Shown here: piece by piece, positions 27,430-39,400 of the stretch | How the letters are laid out: each line of letters opens with the position of its first letter | Position numbering within the stretch: the first letter of the stretch is position 1 | Assembly (NCBI GenBank): GCA_001936135.1 | Contig: CP012809.1 | Span: 2,839,501 to 2,903,500 of the forward strand | Origin: Saccharomycopsis fibuligera x Saccharomycopsis cf. fibuligera | Taxonomy: Eukaryota; Ascomycota; Saccharomycetes; Ascoideales; Saccharomycopsidaceae | Direction of reading: 5' to 3' | Length of the DNA: 64,000 bases | The notes under the pieces: generated by a model | Seen by the model: the letters and a program-made list of their open reading frames with translations, nothing else | What the model was told of the DNA's origin: nothing | The model's database searches: none | Made by a program: the position numbers and the translations under genes

Positions 27430-29223
27430 ATGGTTCTTCAAACAATATACATTGCTAGAGTACGTATTACCCACTCACACTATCTATAACTAACCAGTCG
27501 GCACTCACTCATCTACGTTCACTCCTCAATCTAACACACCCTTCTAGCACGGCTACAGATCAAACTGGCTTCCTGGCCCAGTTCCTGATCCCCCAACCGG
27601 AATCGATAGTGATTTCGCTCTTGCTCCCCATGGCGAAGACCAAGCCAAAGAACTTGCTCAACATTTAGCCAATCTTGAAGAAGACAAACCTCAACTTATC
27701 TTCTCATCTCCATTTTACCGTTGTCTCCAAACTTCAACTCCAATTTCTCAAGCTCTTGATTTGGACATCTTGGTGGAAAATGGTATTGGTGAATGGTACA
27801 AGCCTACTAGACCAGTGATTCCAAAACCGGCAAATTTGACTCTCTTGCAAAAATTCTTCAATAATTTGAATGAAGAGTGGCAGTCAGTGCTAACTCCTTC
27901 AAGTAAAGGGGAAACCGAAGCAGATATCTTCAACAGATGCAAACAATTCTGGTCAGTTTTTGTGCCCTTGATTAATGAAAAATTTCCAAATGTCAAATCA
28001 ATCATATTGGTGTGCCATGCAGCAAGCAAAATTGCCCTTGGAATGTCCTTGTTGGGGTTCAGTAACGTTAGAGAAGAAATTAATATTGATGGGGAGCCAT
28101 ACATTAGAGCCGGTGCTTGTTCATTGGATAAATATACTTTCAATAATGGAAAAAAGGCTTGGGAATTGAAAATCAATGGAAGAACAGACTTTTTAACCAA
28201 AGGCGAAGAAATGAGCTGGAATTTCAGTAAGTGTTATTTTTATTTTACTTTCCTTTATTAAAACAATCACTAACTCGAGTTTTAGCAAACGGCTTTGAAG
28301 CTGGATCTGATGAAGATATCAAAAGAAGAAGAGAACTTGCCGCTGCTGCCGCTGCTGCAGTAGAAGCACCGGCTGCTGAAGTTCCTAAAGAAGAAATAGA
28401 AGTATGTTGTTAGATTTTTATATTTTGATTTCTTTTGTTTTTATGTTGTTTTACTTTATTTTTAACTGGTTTTGATAGAGCAGAACTTTTTTTTCTGTTT
28501 TTTTTTTTTCTTATTGTTTCTATTGTTTTTTTATTTATTTTAGCATGTTATGTTTTCTACTTCATTATAGACATTGTTATGGCAATAGTACGTTTTGTTA
28601 ATCATATCCTATCATATACTGCCTTCGGTCCATCTACTAACCAATAGTTGTAGGAAATTTATGTGACTTTGGATTTCCTGTCCGCTGACTTGCAAGCTGC
28701 CCTCAGCAACAATTCTCAAACTCGCAATAACAATGCCACCACCAACAATGGTCAAACTTCCGTCACCAGAATACACGAACCATACCCATTACATCATTTC
28801 CCATCAACAAGGGACTCATATTATAAAAACGTTTACAAGAATGGCAACAATGGCCATAATGCTTCGCTAGTAGCCGCAACGTCAACCATGCAGACTGCAT
28901 TTGCTCCCACTGCAACAATGCAAATTGCTGGCTTAGAAACAAGGGAACCGTTTGTCAAAATCAATGATGTGTTTCTCAAGGGGGATTGGCGTCCGCTAGT
29001 GGGTACAGAGGTGTTTTTGGACGAAAAGGGAAATGTAGTAGGCACCTCAAAAGATCAAATTTCATTGCTCTCGGGGAAAATTGTTAATAAGGAACAGCGG
29101 AAAAAAGAACAGTTGGGGAAAGTGTCGCATCTGGAAAATACTTTTGAGATGGCCTTGAAGTTGGCTATTGAGAGAGAAGAAAGGAAAAAGAGCAACAAGA
29201 ACAAAATGGGGAGGGGAATATAA
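27430..29223 (+). CDS. TFC7: TFIIIC subunit Tfc7 (tau55), four exons
   Basis: Exons are 27430-27459, 27548-28226, 28286-28401 and 28654-29223; the product is 464 residues. Tau55 is a subunit of TFIIIC, which recruits RNA polymerase III to tRNA genes and 5S DNA. The N-terminal half is a histidine-phosphatase fold: MVLQTIYIARHGYRSNWLP, then SSPFYRCLQTSTPIS, GIGEWYKPTRPVIP, LTPSSKGETEADIF and VCHAASKIALGMSLLG. The RHG motif is split by intron 1. After EEMSWNF and FEAGSDEDIKRRRE comes an Ala-rich linker, and the last exon carries the tau95-contact region with VKINDVFLKGDWRPLVGTEVFL. These segments line up with S. cerevisiae Tfc7 throughout. The frame is kept across all three junctions. Three introns is a lot for this type of genome. 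Confidence 0.93.
27460..27547 (+). other. TFC7: TFC7 intron 1
   Basis: 88 nt, with 5' GTACGT, 3' TAG, and a CTAAC branch site at 27531-27535 (branch A to end 13 nt); another CTAAC lies earlier at about 27490. It splits the Arg-His of the phosphatase RHG motif. Confidence 0.88.
28227..28285 (+). other. TFC7: TFC7 intron 2
   Basis: 59 nt, with 5' GTAAGT, branch CACTAAC (28268-28274), and 3' TAG ending 28285. It joins MSWNF to TNGFEAGSDED in frame. Confidence 0.88.
28402..28653 (+). other. TFC7: TFC7 intron 3
   Basis: 252 nt, with 5' GTATGT, branch TACTAAC (28635-28641), and 3' TAG ending 28653. An earlier AG at 28645-28646 lies 6 nt from the branch A and would bring an in-frame stop, so the distal AG is the productive one. 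Confidence 0.88.
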
Positions 29224-29411
29224 ATAATGATGCTGAGATGAAGGATGCTTAGAGATATTTTTTTGAAATTATTGATAATATTTAGATCTCAAATCTTGAA
29301 ATCTTAAATGTTTATAGTTGTACCATAAATTTGTGTAAAATATAAGATAGTGTTATTATTTTTTGAGAAAATCAACCTGATTCTTTTCTTTTGCCATCAT
29401 CATTGTAATCA

Positions 29412-30446
29412 TCACAACGAAAACCCACCATCCACATCAATAACTTGGCCTGTAAGCAGTCTCAGCAAAATCAACCCAACAACCACCTCTGCTACTTCCT
29501 CTTTCTTCAACAAATGTCCCCCACCACCACGATCGCTGAAAAGCCCCTTAATCTTGTCATTCTGTCCCATATCTGTACCTTCCAATAATCCAGGACAAAC
29601 CCCATTCACTCTAATCCCCGTACTTTTCAACTCACACGCCAATGCCCTTGTGAACGTATTCAACCCACCTTTAGAAGCCGCGTAAACCGTAGTCCCACGC
29701 AAGGCACGGTTCGCAAGACACGAGGAAACATTGATTATTGCTCTGTTATTCCTACCACCTTTGGCAAGATTCTTTGGTCGTAGCATTATGCGGGAAATTT
29801 TCTGAGATAATACTATTGGAGCCATAAGATTGGTGTTTAGGATTTTTGTGACTTGGTCCGGCTTTGTAGTTATTAGTAGTGAGGATTGCATTATCCCTGC
29901 ACAGTTGATTAAGATGTTGACTTGCTGAAGTAGTTCCATATACGAAACAGTACTGCTTGCAAGACTGCTTGCACTGCTGTCAAGTCCTTTATTTTCTATT
30001 TCGTCCTGGTTTTCATTAGCAGTGGTAGTTTTTTTTCTAGAAATAGTGAACTTTGTATTTATTTGCTCAATATCAGATACGTCACAAGCAACATAACTAT
30101 GCTTTTGATTTTTCGAAACAACAGGCAACTGTGCAACTATTTCCTTGAGAAGTGATTCTCTTCTGGAACATACAATGACATTACATCCCTCCAGGGCCAA
30201 CTTTTGAGAAATTGTTAAGCCGAGCCCTTGTGTGGCGCCTGTCACTAGCGCAGTATTGGCAGTTAGCTGCTTTTGGTTTTGCTGTTGTTGTTTGATGTTG
30301 CCGTCGTAATGAAATGATCTGGTAAAGGTAATGATGCGGGCGCTTTGTAGCTTGAGGAGTGGGGTCATTTGGGAAATTTCTAGGCCACCGTGACAACTAA
30401 TTGCTTTCCTAATCATTCCTTTTATGAGTGGATTCAATGATTGCAT
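29412..30446 (-). CDS. OAR1: Mitochondrial 3-oxoacyl-ACP reductase (short-chain dehydrogenase)
   Basis: A 344-residue short-chain dehydrogenase/reductase. Oar1 reduces 3-oxoacyl-ACP in mitochondrial type II fatty acid synthesis, needed for lipoic acid and respiration. The NADP-binding TGATQGLGL lies near residues 67-75, NILINCAG near 180, INVSSCLANRALRG and the catalytic YAASK near 253, and VNGVCPGLLEGTDMGQN after it, which resembles Oar1's SPGLVKGTDMIQN. The first 50 or so residues are basic and hydroxylated, without acids, fitting a mitochondrial presequence. A low-complexity insert (about 130-165) separates the two halves. The gene is convergent with TFC7, 188 nt between stops. Another mitochondrial SDR is possible. 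Confidence 0.75.
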   Translation of the reverse strand: MQSLNPLIKGMIRKAISCHGGLEISQMTPLLKLQSARIITFTRSFHYDGNIKQQQQNQKQLTANTALVTGATQGLGLTISQKLALEGCNVIVCSRRESLLKEIVAQLPVVSKNQKHSYVACDVSDIEQINTKFTISRKKTTTANENQDEIENKGLDSSASSLASSTVSYMELLQQVNILINCAGIMQSSLLITTKPDQVTKILNTNLMAPIVLSQKISRIMLRPKNLAKGGRNNRAIINVSSCLANRALRGTTVYAASKGGLNTFTRALACELKSTGIRVNGVCPGLLEGTDMGQNDKIKGLFSDRGGGGHLLKKEEVAEVVVGLILLRLLTGQVIDVDGGFSL

Positions 30447-30531
30447 GGTTAAATTATATCTTGAATGATTTGTTCAATGCATTGGTAGCAGTTTGTTCGT
30501 CTTTAGGTTGTGTCTGGTAGACTTGACGCTT

Positions 30532-30567
<36 letters not shown>

Positions 30568-30959
30568 GGCCTTCTAATTTTCAGTGTTTTGTACTTTTCC
30601 TGCGATATCCCAGCATGCATCTGCAGATCATCTTTAGAACGATCAATATTACAGAACATGGATATACCTGCAAGCACTTTAAATCTTTTTTTAATACAGC
30701 TTCATCATCATGACACATCTGTTCCCAGATTGTGCAATTATGCCTTACAGATAACGTGATTCATTTTTGATGTAGTAACAAAGTACCTACAAATAGCTCA
30801 ACTTTTCATTGACTGATAACTGGAAATTCGACTTAAAAAAAGAAAAAAAATGCTACGTTTTGATTCTAATTCAAAGCGCACGAATCAGTGCATGCAAATA
30901 GAGTAAAAATATGAAAAATAATTAAAAAGAAATAACAAACTCAACTGACCATATTTAAA

Positions 30960-30991
<32 letters not shown>

Positions 30992-31000
30992 GAAAAACAA
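30447..31000. other. OAR1 upstream region and BUD22 3' flank
   Basis: No gene seen. A 31-nt T run (30536-30566) lies about 100 nt upstream of the OAR1 start, and a 25-nt A run (30967-30991) directly after the BUD22 stop. Confidence 0.6.
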
Positions 31001-31823
31001 TTAGTCAAACTTGACCTTCTTCCCCAGAAATGCAACATTAGCAAGCTGTTTTTCTGCTTTTCTCTTTGCAATCCATGATGGATGCATTGGTTTATCCTCA
31101 TCAGGTTTCTTGTCAAAGGCCTTTTTCCCTCTAATACCCAACGGAATCTTATTCGGATTCTCACCTTTCTCCTCCATTTCTTTCTGTTTAGCAGCTCTTT
31201 TTCTTACTCTTTCTTCGTATTCAAGTTGTTTTCTTTCTCGTTCAGATTTCACTCTTTCAGCTTCTTTTTTCATATGATTGGCACTTCTACCATATTTTTG
31301 CTCCCAAATCTTTTGTCTAGCACGTTGACCACGACGATTTTTTCTTGGTTTGTTGAGTTCTTTGAGAATTTCGTCATCTTTGTCATCTTCAGAATCGGAA
31401 CCACCAGAGAAATAACCTGCTTGAAGAGCTGGTAATTTTAATTTTTCCTTCTTTTCCTTCTTTTCGTTTTTCTTCTGCTCTTTTTTCTCCTTCTTTTTTT
31501 GTTTTTTGACTTCTTCGGCAGTAGCGTCTTTCTTTTCATCGTTAAAATCAAAAAAATCATCGTCTTCTTCATCTTTTCCAGTATCTTCGGATCCCTCATC
31601 TTCGGCTTCGCTAGGTTCTTCGTCGGTTACTTGATTATAGTCTATTTCTGGATCAATTGCTGGCTCACCATCACTTTCTGCTTCTGATGCAACCACCAAA
31701 TCGTCATACACAGCATACTGTTCTTCATCTTCAAATACATCAAAATCTTTCGGTCTTCCAGCATCAGAGACAACTGTTTCTTTCTTGCCTTTGGCCGCAC
31801 TATTTAGCTCACTGCCGTCGGAA

Positions 31824-31855
<32 letters not shown>

Positions 31856-32653
31856 GCTTTCGCTTTCGCTATCGCTATCGCTATCAGAAGCTTCTTTATC
31901 TTCACCATTACCGCTCATCTCCTTAGCATCTTGTTTCTTGTTTTTCTTCTGCTTCATTACTGGCCCATTGACAATCTTTAACCCAGCCTCACTAGCCTCA
32001 ATAGCCTCAAGTACCACCTTATTATTAAACAACTTAGACAAAATTTTTCTCGTACTCTCAGTAGAATCCCTGTAAAATTTGGAAGAATTATGCTTGTGGT
32101 TCTTATCCAGCACCGCATCATGGACCCATTGTGGAACATATCCAAGCTTTGATTTCTTGATTGGAAACAATTTTTCCATCAATTTGACTGTTTTTTGATG
32201 CGCTATGAGTTCAATGGTTTCTGGAGTAAAGATAGACTCAAGAGTTTGAAGTACTTCTTCGTCATTTTCCTCTTTCTTTTTCGTCTTAGCTTTACTATTA
32301 TTATTGTCTTTACTTTCGGACTTGTTGGCATTGGTGTTATTGTTATTGCTATTGCTACTAGTACTTTGTGATTTGATCCGCAATTGTGATCTGCTAACTT
32401 CTGCCTTCTTAGCCTTCTTTAAAGCCCTTTCGATCTTTTCAACAGAATTATAAATCTTTTTAGCAAGCGTTGCTGTTTTCAATTCTTGAATTTGTTTAAC
32501 TGCATCTTCTTCAGCCGGAAAAATTTCTCTTCTTTTCAATGATGCAACAATGTCTTTGGTCTTCTTGTATCTTGCTCGTTGATTGTATAGTCCATGTTCA
32601 AGGACATCAAGCTTGAGTAAAGTGTCCTTCTTTTCTTTTGCAGAAAGAGGCAT
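31001..32653 (-). CDS. BUD22: Ribosome biogenesis protein Bud22
   Basis: A 550-residue nucleolar protein of the Bud22/SRFBP1 family, needed for 18S rRNA maturation and 40S assembly. The N-terminal coiled-coil part (KLDVLEHGLYNQRARYKKTKDIV) and SKFYRDSTESTRKILSKLFNNKVV, followed by EASEAGLKIVNGPV, are typical; the C-terminus has NKPRKNRRGQRARQKIWEQKYG and ends HPSWIAKRKAEKQL...GKKVKFD, the family signature. The middle is strongly acidic, with Ser-Glu and Ser-Asp dipeptide repeats (about residues 254-275) encoded by a 6-nt repeat, suited to casein kinase 2. The upstream spacer carries an unusual A-rich minisatellite. Confidence 0.9.
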
Positions 32654-33443
32654 GCTTAATAATGGTGTTGATCCTACTTCTGCTAATTTTTAAAAATTAT
32701 GCCTTTGAAATTTTAGTTGATCACTGTTTTTGATCAAATAATTTTCTCTATAGTATAAGTTTGGCAAGTAAAGTCTAACATCGATTTGTTAACGATGAAG
32801 CATGAAATAAAAAAAAAAATTCTATGCGAGATGGAAAAAAATAAAAAAATAAAAAAATAAAAAAATAAAAAAATAAAAAAATAAAAAAATAAAAAAATAA
32901 AAAACAAAATTCTGCGCCTGCAGCTTTTTGCAGAAATCCCACGTGATCAGAACGTCTTCCTTCCCAACATCAAAAGCATGATAAATTTTTACCACTATCA
33001 TATTTTTGCTCACTTATCTTTTTAATTAAAAAATAGATTTGAAAATAGCATAATGTTTTGGCGGTTGAATCATATCAAAAAAAATACAAGCTAATTTCAC
33101 ATTGAAAACCAGTTTCTTGCTTATAAAAAGCTCCGACATAAAAGAGAAATAGCCAATTATAGAAACACTCGTAGTCCTGACCAATATTCTTGTCCTGCTA
33201 AGATTCCATGGAGCCAGGAATCCATGAAGAAAAAATTGACCTAGGAAAAGCTAAAAAAAAAAAAATTACTTTGTAAAACAAAAACGATTTTAGATATAAT
33301 ATTATAATCCACCAATGCAATAATATAAATCCACAAACGAATCAAGTAAAACAGACAATAGAAATACTAAAGATATTTATAATATACACGTACACAAAGA
33401 AAAGGAAGCAAAATAAAACTAAAAAAGAGAAACCCAAAACAAC
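32654..33443. other. BUD22 upstream region and TAO3 3' flank
   Basis: It contains a tandem TAAAAAAA repeat (about 32842-32905), a CACGTG E-box (32940-32945) and A-rich DNA up to the TAO3 stop. No gene recognised. Confidence 0.65.
32842..32905. repeat. Octanucleotide minisatellite (TAAAAAAA) x 8
   Basis: T residues recur exactly every 8 nt from 32842 to 32898, each followed by seven A, with no variant units. It lies about 190 nt upstream of the BUD22 start. Confidence 0.92.
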
Positions 33444-36400
33444 TTAATAGTTATTATAGTTGCTATAATTATTACTATTAAACGGATCAAGTCTATATGA
33501 TCCGTTGGACTCCATTCTCGTTAAATCATCATTGATAGTATAATTAGTCATCTTAGAAGTATCTGTCAGCAATCCTCTATCATGACCATGGCCGTGACCA
33601 CGGGAACCATGATGATGACGACTAAAAGCTAATGAATCGACATCATCAACATCGTCAGTGTCGTCAGCGTCATCACCATCAACGCCAGAACCAGCGCCAC
33701 CAGCAACAGAAGTCCCATTAATTTCAGCAGCATTTGTTTCAAAAAATGATTCAAAATAGTTAAGAGTAGCGTACATGTTACTAATTGATCTTTTTTCGGC
33801 CTTGTCGTCGTAAAAATGTACCTCTTCTTCTCTTTCATCTACATGAAATTGAAAATCACCTTCCGATTGTGGATGCTCTTCTTGATCTTCTGGGTTTTGG
33901 CAAGTTAGGTAAACCGCATGGACATTATTACGAGTGGTGGCTGCTGTAACTGCCGGCATTGGGATTGACCAACCGCTATCATCAGGTACACCAAATAATG
34001 TGGCAATTTTTTCATATTCTTTGCGTAGGGTTCTGTTGCCCAAACTTAAACGAATAAAATCTTTATCAAGTTGACTTCCGGAAATACCATCAGTTTCGTC
34101 TAGAACCTCTAAAGCTTTTTCGGAAAATTCCGTCAACAAAAGTCTCAAAAGCGGAGATAACAAGTCTGCCCCTACTCCTTGGAATTCTTCCCTTGTGAGA
34201 TCAATTAATGGAAATATATATTTTAACAATTCCAAAGTTTCCAATTTGACCCACCTAATCCTGTTCATTAGCAAACCAAGCAAAAATACCAAACATTGTA
34301 ATTGATAATCGGGGAAATAGTTTTGTTTGATTAGAAACAATGCTTGACTAATGAAATCTTCCTTTTTGCGGAACTTATTGTTAGCCAAAGATAACACAAT
34401 TCTTGAAATACCTAGCTGGTTAGAAGCAAGAGCCATTTCGCTAAGAATATCAGCCGCATCTTTAATATCCTGAGTAAAAACCTGTTCTTCAAAAGCATGC
34501 AAGAACCGTGGCATATTAGCTAACAAGGCAAGTAACAACCTTTGAGGTCCAGCAATTACTTCACTAGGTTGTAATTTATTCAATCTATCCAATAATTTCA
34601 AACTAATTTCCCATGCATTAGCTGATCTTAACCCAATCATTACTATGTTTTGCAAACCTTCGAATTTTCCCTCCCAGTTTGGTGGGAACGTAGAAATTAA
34701 ACAACTGATTGTATCTTCTGAATTCAAATCAATCTTGGAAATGAACTTCGAAATTATCGAAATAACTTCAATGAATTCTTTTTCATGAACGGTACTCAAA
34801 CAAGCCACCGCAGACCAAAACAATTGCGGAAATGAAATTAATTTTTCAGCGCTTAGTTCAGCAGTAATTGCATTCAAACTCATTAGGATCTGCATAGCAA
34901 AACCTTGGATATCTGGAGCGGGATCAGATATTGTATTGGATAGCCTATGTAACATGTCTCTTAGCATTTCTTGTTCCAAAAAGGATAATAAGGACCGGAA
35001 CGCCTGAAATGATCGACATGCAATATGTCTAACTGAACAAGTGGTTGCCCAAACTAACGTGGTTCTGCTCCAATCTTGTTGCAAGTTGGTGAATTTTGGA
35101 GACAACACTTCGAGAATGACTCTAATCAATTGATCCATGTTTTTCGGGGTACGCGCTCCATTTCGGTCATTGTTCAAGTCATCATAGGTCCAAATGTATT
35201 TCAAGTCAGGTTTTCTCAAGTTATCCACTGTAGCTTTGGCTTTGTCATTATCATAAGCAAGCTCATGAACAATAGAACATAATAATTCCACAGAATGGAT
35301 TCTGACAATTGGTAAATAGTGATCAAATAGTACAAATGAAAGATTTAGCAATAATGGCAAGTTTTGAATAATGACTTCAGCATCAGGTTTCAGTTTGAAT
35401 AAATCAACTAAGAAAATTGTGCATATTTGTCCCAAGGAAAACATATCCTTATTCTCGGTATCAGGTATCAAGTACAAGTATGGAAATTTCTTTTTTCCAT
35501 TAATTCTTGAATTAGACATCGGCATTGGCATTGTAGCTGCGGCATCAACTGCCGCTGGCCTGTATTCAGGAGGAATCATGGCTTTAGGGTTGATGTTTTT
35601 TATCAAAGTGGTGATGATATCAGGGTAGCTAAAGTACACAAAATTCACAATTTGTTTGGATAATTCAACCAAGGCTGAGTTCCGTTTATGCAAACAAACG
35701 GCAAAAATGTATTCCAAAGTAGTTTTAGAGTTATTTTCAGGATTAGTGTCAATCAAGGAAACCCATAAAGCTTCCACTTCACTCATATAGACTTCACCGT
35801 ATCTGTCAGTAATCTCAATCAAATTATTAAGCACCATCTCCGTATACGGATCTACGATGCCTCTAAAAGCATTAGCGTAGTCTGTCGCCAGCAATTGAAT
35901 TGTGCCAATCCAGGGCAATAGTAAGGTCAACACATCAATTTTGGAATCTTCCGGAATAATGTAGAGATACATTGTCAATAAAGAAATAACATGATATTTT
36001 TCGGTTGTGTGTAGTACCGAATACTTTTGCGACAAATTAGCCGCAGCTTTTTTGTAGACTGATTTAGCACTAGAACAAATACATTCCATGAACTCCTCGG
36101 CAAAATTTTTGCCCAAGAACCGTTTCTCAACATAAACTAGCAACTTCCCGGCCATCTTTCTGATTTCGTAAAGTGGAGAATTGATTGCATATAATCCCAA
36201 CACAAGCACTTCATTTAATTCACAGTTATATTCTTCATTTTCCAAAATTGCATCACATAAAGTGACAAAATAACTCTCTGAAGTCTTGCTAGTAATATTA
36301 TGAGAAAAAAATTCCCTCACTGCTTGATTGAAAATTTGTTTTTCTTGATTAAATGATAATAAATTTCTCAACCCTTTTTTTCCCATCTTGTGGAGAATTT

Positions 36401-39400
36401 CTTCATTGCTTTCAAATAGTGCTTTGATCCAAGTGACCAACGAATTGAAATCTATAGCCATCACAACATAAGCTTTACTGTTACTACCGCTATTGCTATT
36501 GCTGTTTCCGGTAGCTCCGCTTTTCAAAGTTTTGCAAATCGCACCAGAACATAATGTTGCCATAGCACTCAACGCGCTATACTCCAACGCAGTTCTTTCC
36601 AATTCAATAGCAGCCCCAAATGTTGGCGAAGTGGCGTTTTTTTTACTTTGTTTCATTGCATGATATCTCAATTTTGCCACATCGGAAGTCACACCATACC
36701 CGCACCACTCTTCCAAAAAAGTAAAACATCCCAGCCTTGCTTCAAATGGGAACCATCTTTCAGGTTCATTGGTCTTTTGTACCCCAATGAACATGTTTTC
36801 CAAAAGTCCACAAAAGTACCTTCTTAGCTTCTGAAACTCGAATGACTCTTGAACTTTGGCCATTCCGAGGAAAACCCGCACTGTTTTTACATACGACACC
36901 ATTTCTGTTAGGATTTTGGTGTCGGTGTATACTGGCTCATTTGCTAAGAATCTGGATGTGATGCTGAGGATTCTAGTGATTTCGATTCTAATCTTCATAT
37001 GAATGTCATTTGCTAATAAGGATGACAATGCTGATGATAACTTGGCAGAGGTGGAGGAGGATCCTGTTGCCTTGTTGACCTCAGTTTCCCAATTAGCGCG
37101 AATTGGCATAATTACTTCAACCAAAGCTTTGAAGATATTGATATTAATACAGCTTAGCCCCGAAATGATCGCATCACGAACTAATGGTTGTTCAGTGCCA
37201 AGTAAAGGGATCACTAATTTGAAAACTTGCTTAGCTGAACTGATAGTGAATGATGGTGGAAGGCGGTTGCCATTGTTGCCATTGTTATTGTTATTATTGT
37301 TGTTTGTTTGGATAGTGGCGGATGAAACTTTCCGTTGATGGGTTAAAGATGACAAGGCCCCCGGTAACGGTAATTCTTGATTACTGGTAGAGGTCAACGA
37401 AGTACAAGCAACAATCAAATATAATTTCCATTGTTCAACAAGAACTTCTGGCTGGGTATCCAAAAAGTTATTATTATTGCTACCGAAAAATAATTTACTT
37501 GAGCCAGTTGACCCAAGACCACCAGCTAAGCCACCAGCAATACCACCACTGCTTAGACCACCACCACCACCACTGCCACTACTGCTGCTGCTGATACCAC
37601 CACCGCTTCCACCAAGGCCGCCAATTCCTCCACCATGTTTAACTTTCTGCTCAGCAAACTCAGAAATGAATTCGTGAATTTGAATCAACCGAGCACAAAC
37701 AATAGAGCGACACAATGCCATAGTAACAGGGCTCTGTTCAAAAATTATCCCCAAAACGCGATGAAAGCTTTTGAACCAGAGGGTCAAATCAACCCCATAA
37801 TCGGCTTCTGCTAGTCTTACTAACAAATCTTTGCGGTTTTTGGTTTTGAGAACAGCCAACCTTTTGCGTTCAGGCATGCTTAGCGACACTTTCATTGAGG
37901 TGATTAAATCAAAGAAGGAAATTGCTTCCAAGATATAAATGAGTCTAGTGCTGCTATTCTCGGAATATTTTGACTTAGAGCTACTATTTTTGGTCTTTTC
38001 CGCTCCAGCACCAGAAATAGTATTATCGTTACTATTATCATTATTGTTGTTGCTATTGCTTGTGTTTGTGCTGCTAGTGGTATTCGTGCTAATAAATGAA
38101 GCATGCTTAGAAGCAGCATTGGGCCCAGTCTTCGGACTTGAGCTACTATTGCTGTTCTTATTGCTTGAAAACTCAACAATTGCATCATCGAATTTAGGCA
38201 CAAGTTTCAAAATCGCTACTGCTAATCTTCTAACGGGGGTGCTTCGAGAACATAAGAAGAAAAGCCCGTTGCCCTCCACTTGTTCAATAGTAGTAACGAT
38301 ACTATTTAATTCCAAGTCATCCTTCTCATCAGTTAACTGACCATTACCATTGCCATTGCCAGTCTCATTAGCAGCAGCACCAGGGCCATCTTTTATCCCT
38401 TTGGCCCCACCCATATTCATTTTAAAATTCCCATTCAAGATATAAAAATCGTCTTCGTCCTTCTTCTTACTGTTGGGATTCTCGATATTTCCCTTATTTT
38501 TAAGAAAATTCAACCACGAGCAAAGCAAATCGTAGTAAATCCTAAGTAACTTTTGATACTGTTCTGAAGACGAAATCAAGAAGCTAGTACTGTATTTCAA
38601 CGACGTATTATTGTTGTATTCTTCATTCAAGTTAAAGGCAAATTTGGCAAACGTTGAAATCAAAGACCCCGAATTTCTCTTAGTGGTCATTTTCTTCAAT
38701 GTGATTATCGCCGCTTTGGCAATCTTGGAGTTTTCGTGTACTGCGTTTCTTGTCAATACTTCAATTAATTTCTTGTATGGGATGACGTTGGAAAGCTGAT
38801 AAAACCACGGGATCAATTCCACCATTCTTTCAAATAACTCTAAGTTAAGTTGCTTTTTAGTATGTTGCTGCGATGCGTCGGATGAGAAGTAATGGAATGA
38901 CGAAAATGGGGATTTTGATGCAAGGAATGAGGGAGATATGGCCGCGGTGATCGGACTGACCGAATCAGCAGTTGAGCTGTGATGATAATGGCCACTGTTG
39001 ACATAGCCGCCGTCGCTATTGCCGGAAGAAGACCAGGTGTTTGCTCCGACATCATTATCCAAAAGCAAGAACAATTTACTGAAATAATTGGAAATTTCTT
39101 CATGATATAATATATCATTTTGGTCCACGTTTTTCATATTAAGGATTTCTTTAATATTGATGGTATTGATGTTGGTTGACGGAATATCAAAAGCGCTTTC
39201 TATGAATTCATTAGTAGGATATTGTGGCTTAGTATTAGTTATTAAATCGTCCAATATAAAAGTATATGCTTTCAATACAATTATTAATTTCTCCTGTGAA
39301 ACATTGTCTAACGTGACGGTGTTGAAAGAAAGTTTGATTAATGGAATAAGTAACGATTCCATTGTATAATTGATATTAGAGTAACCTACTGACCTCAACA

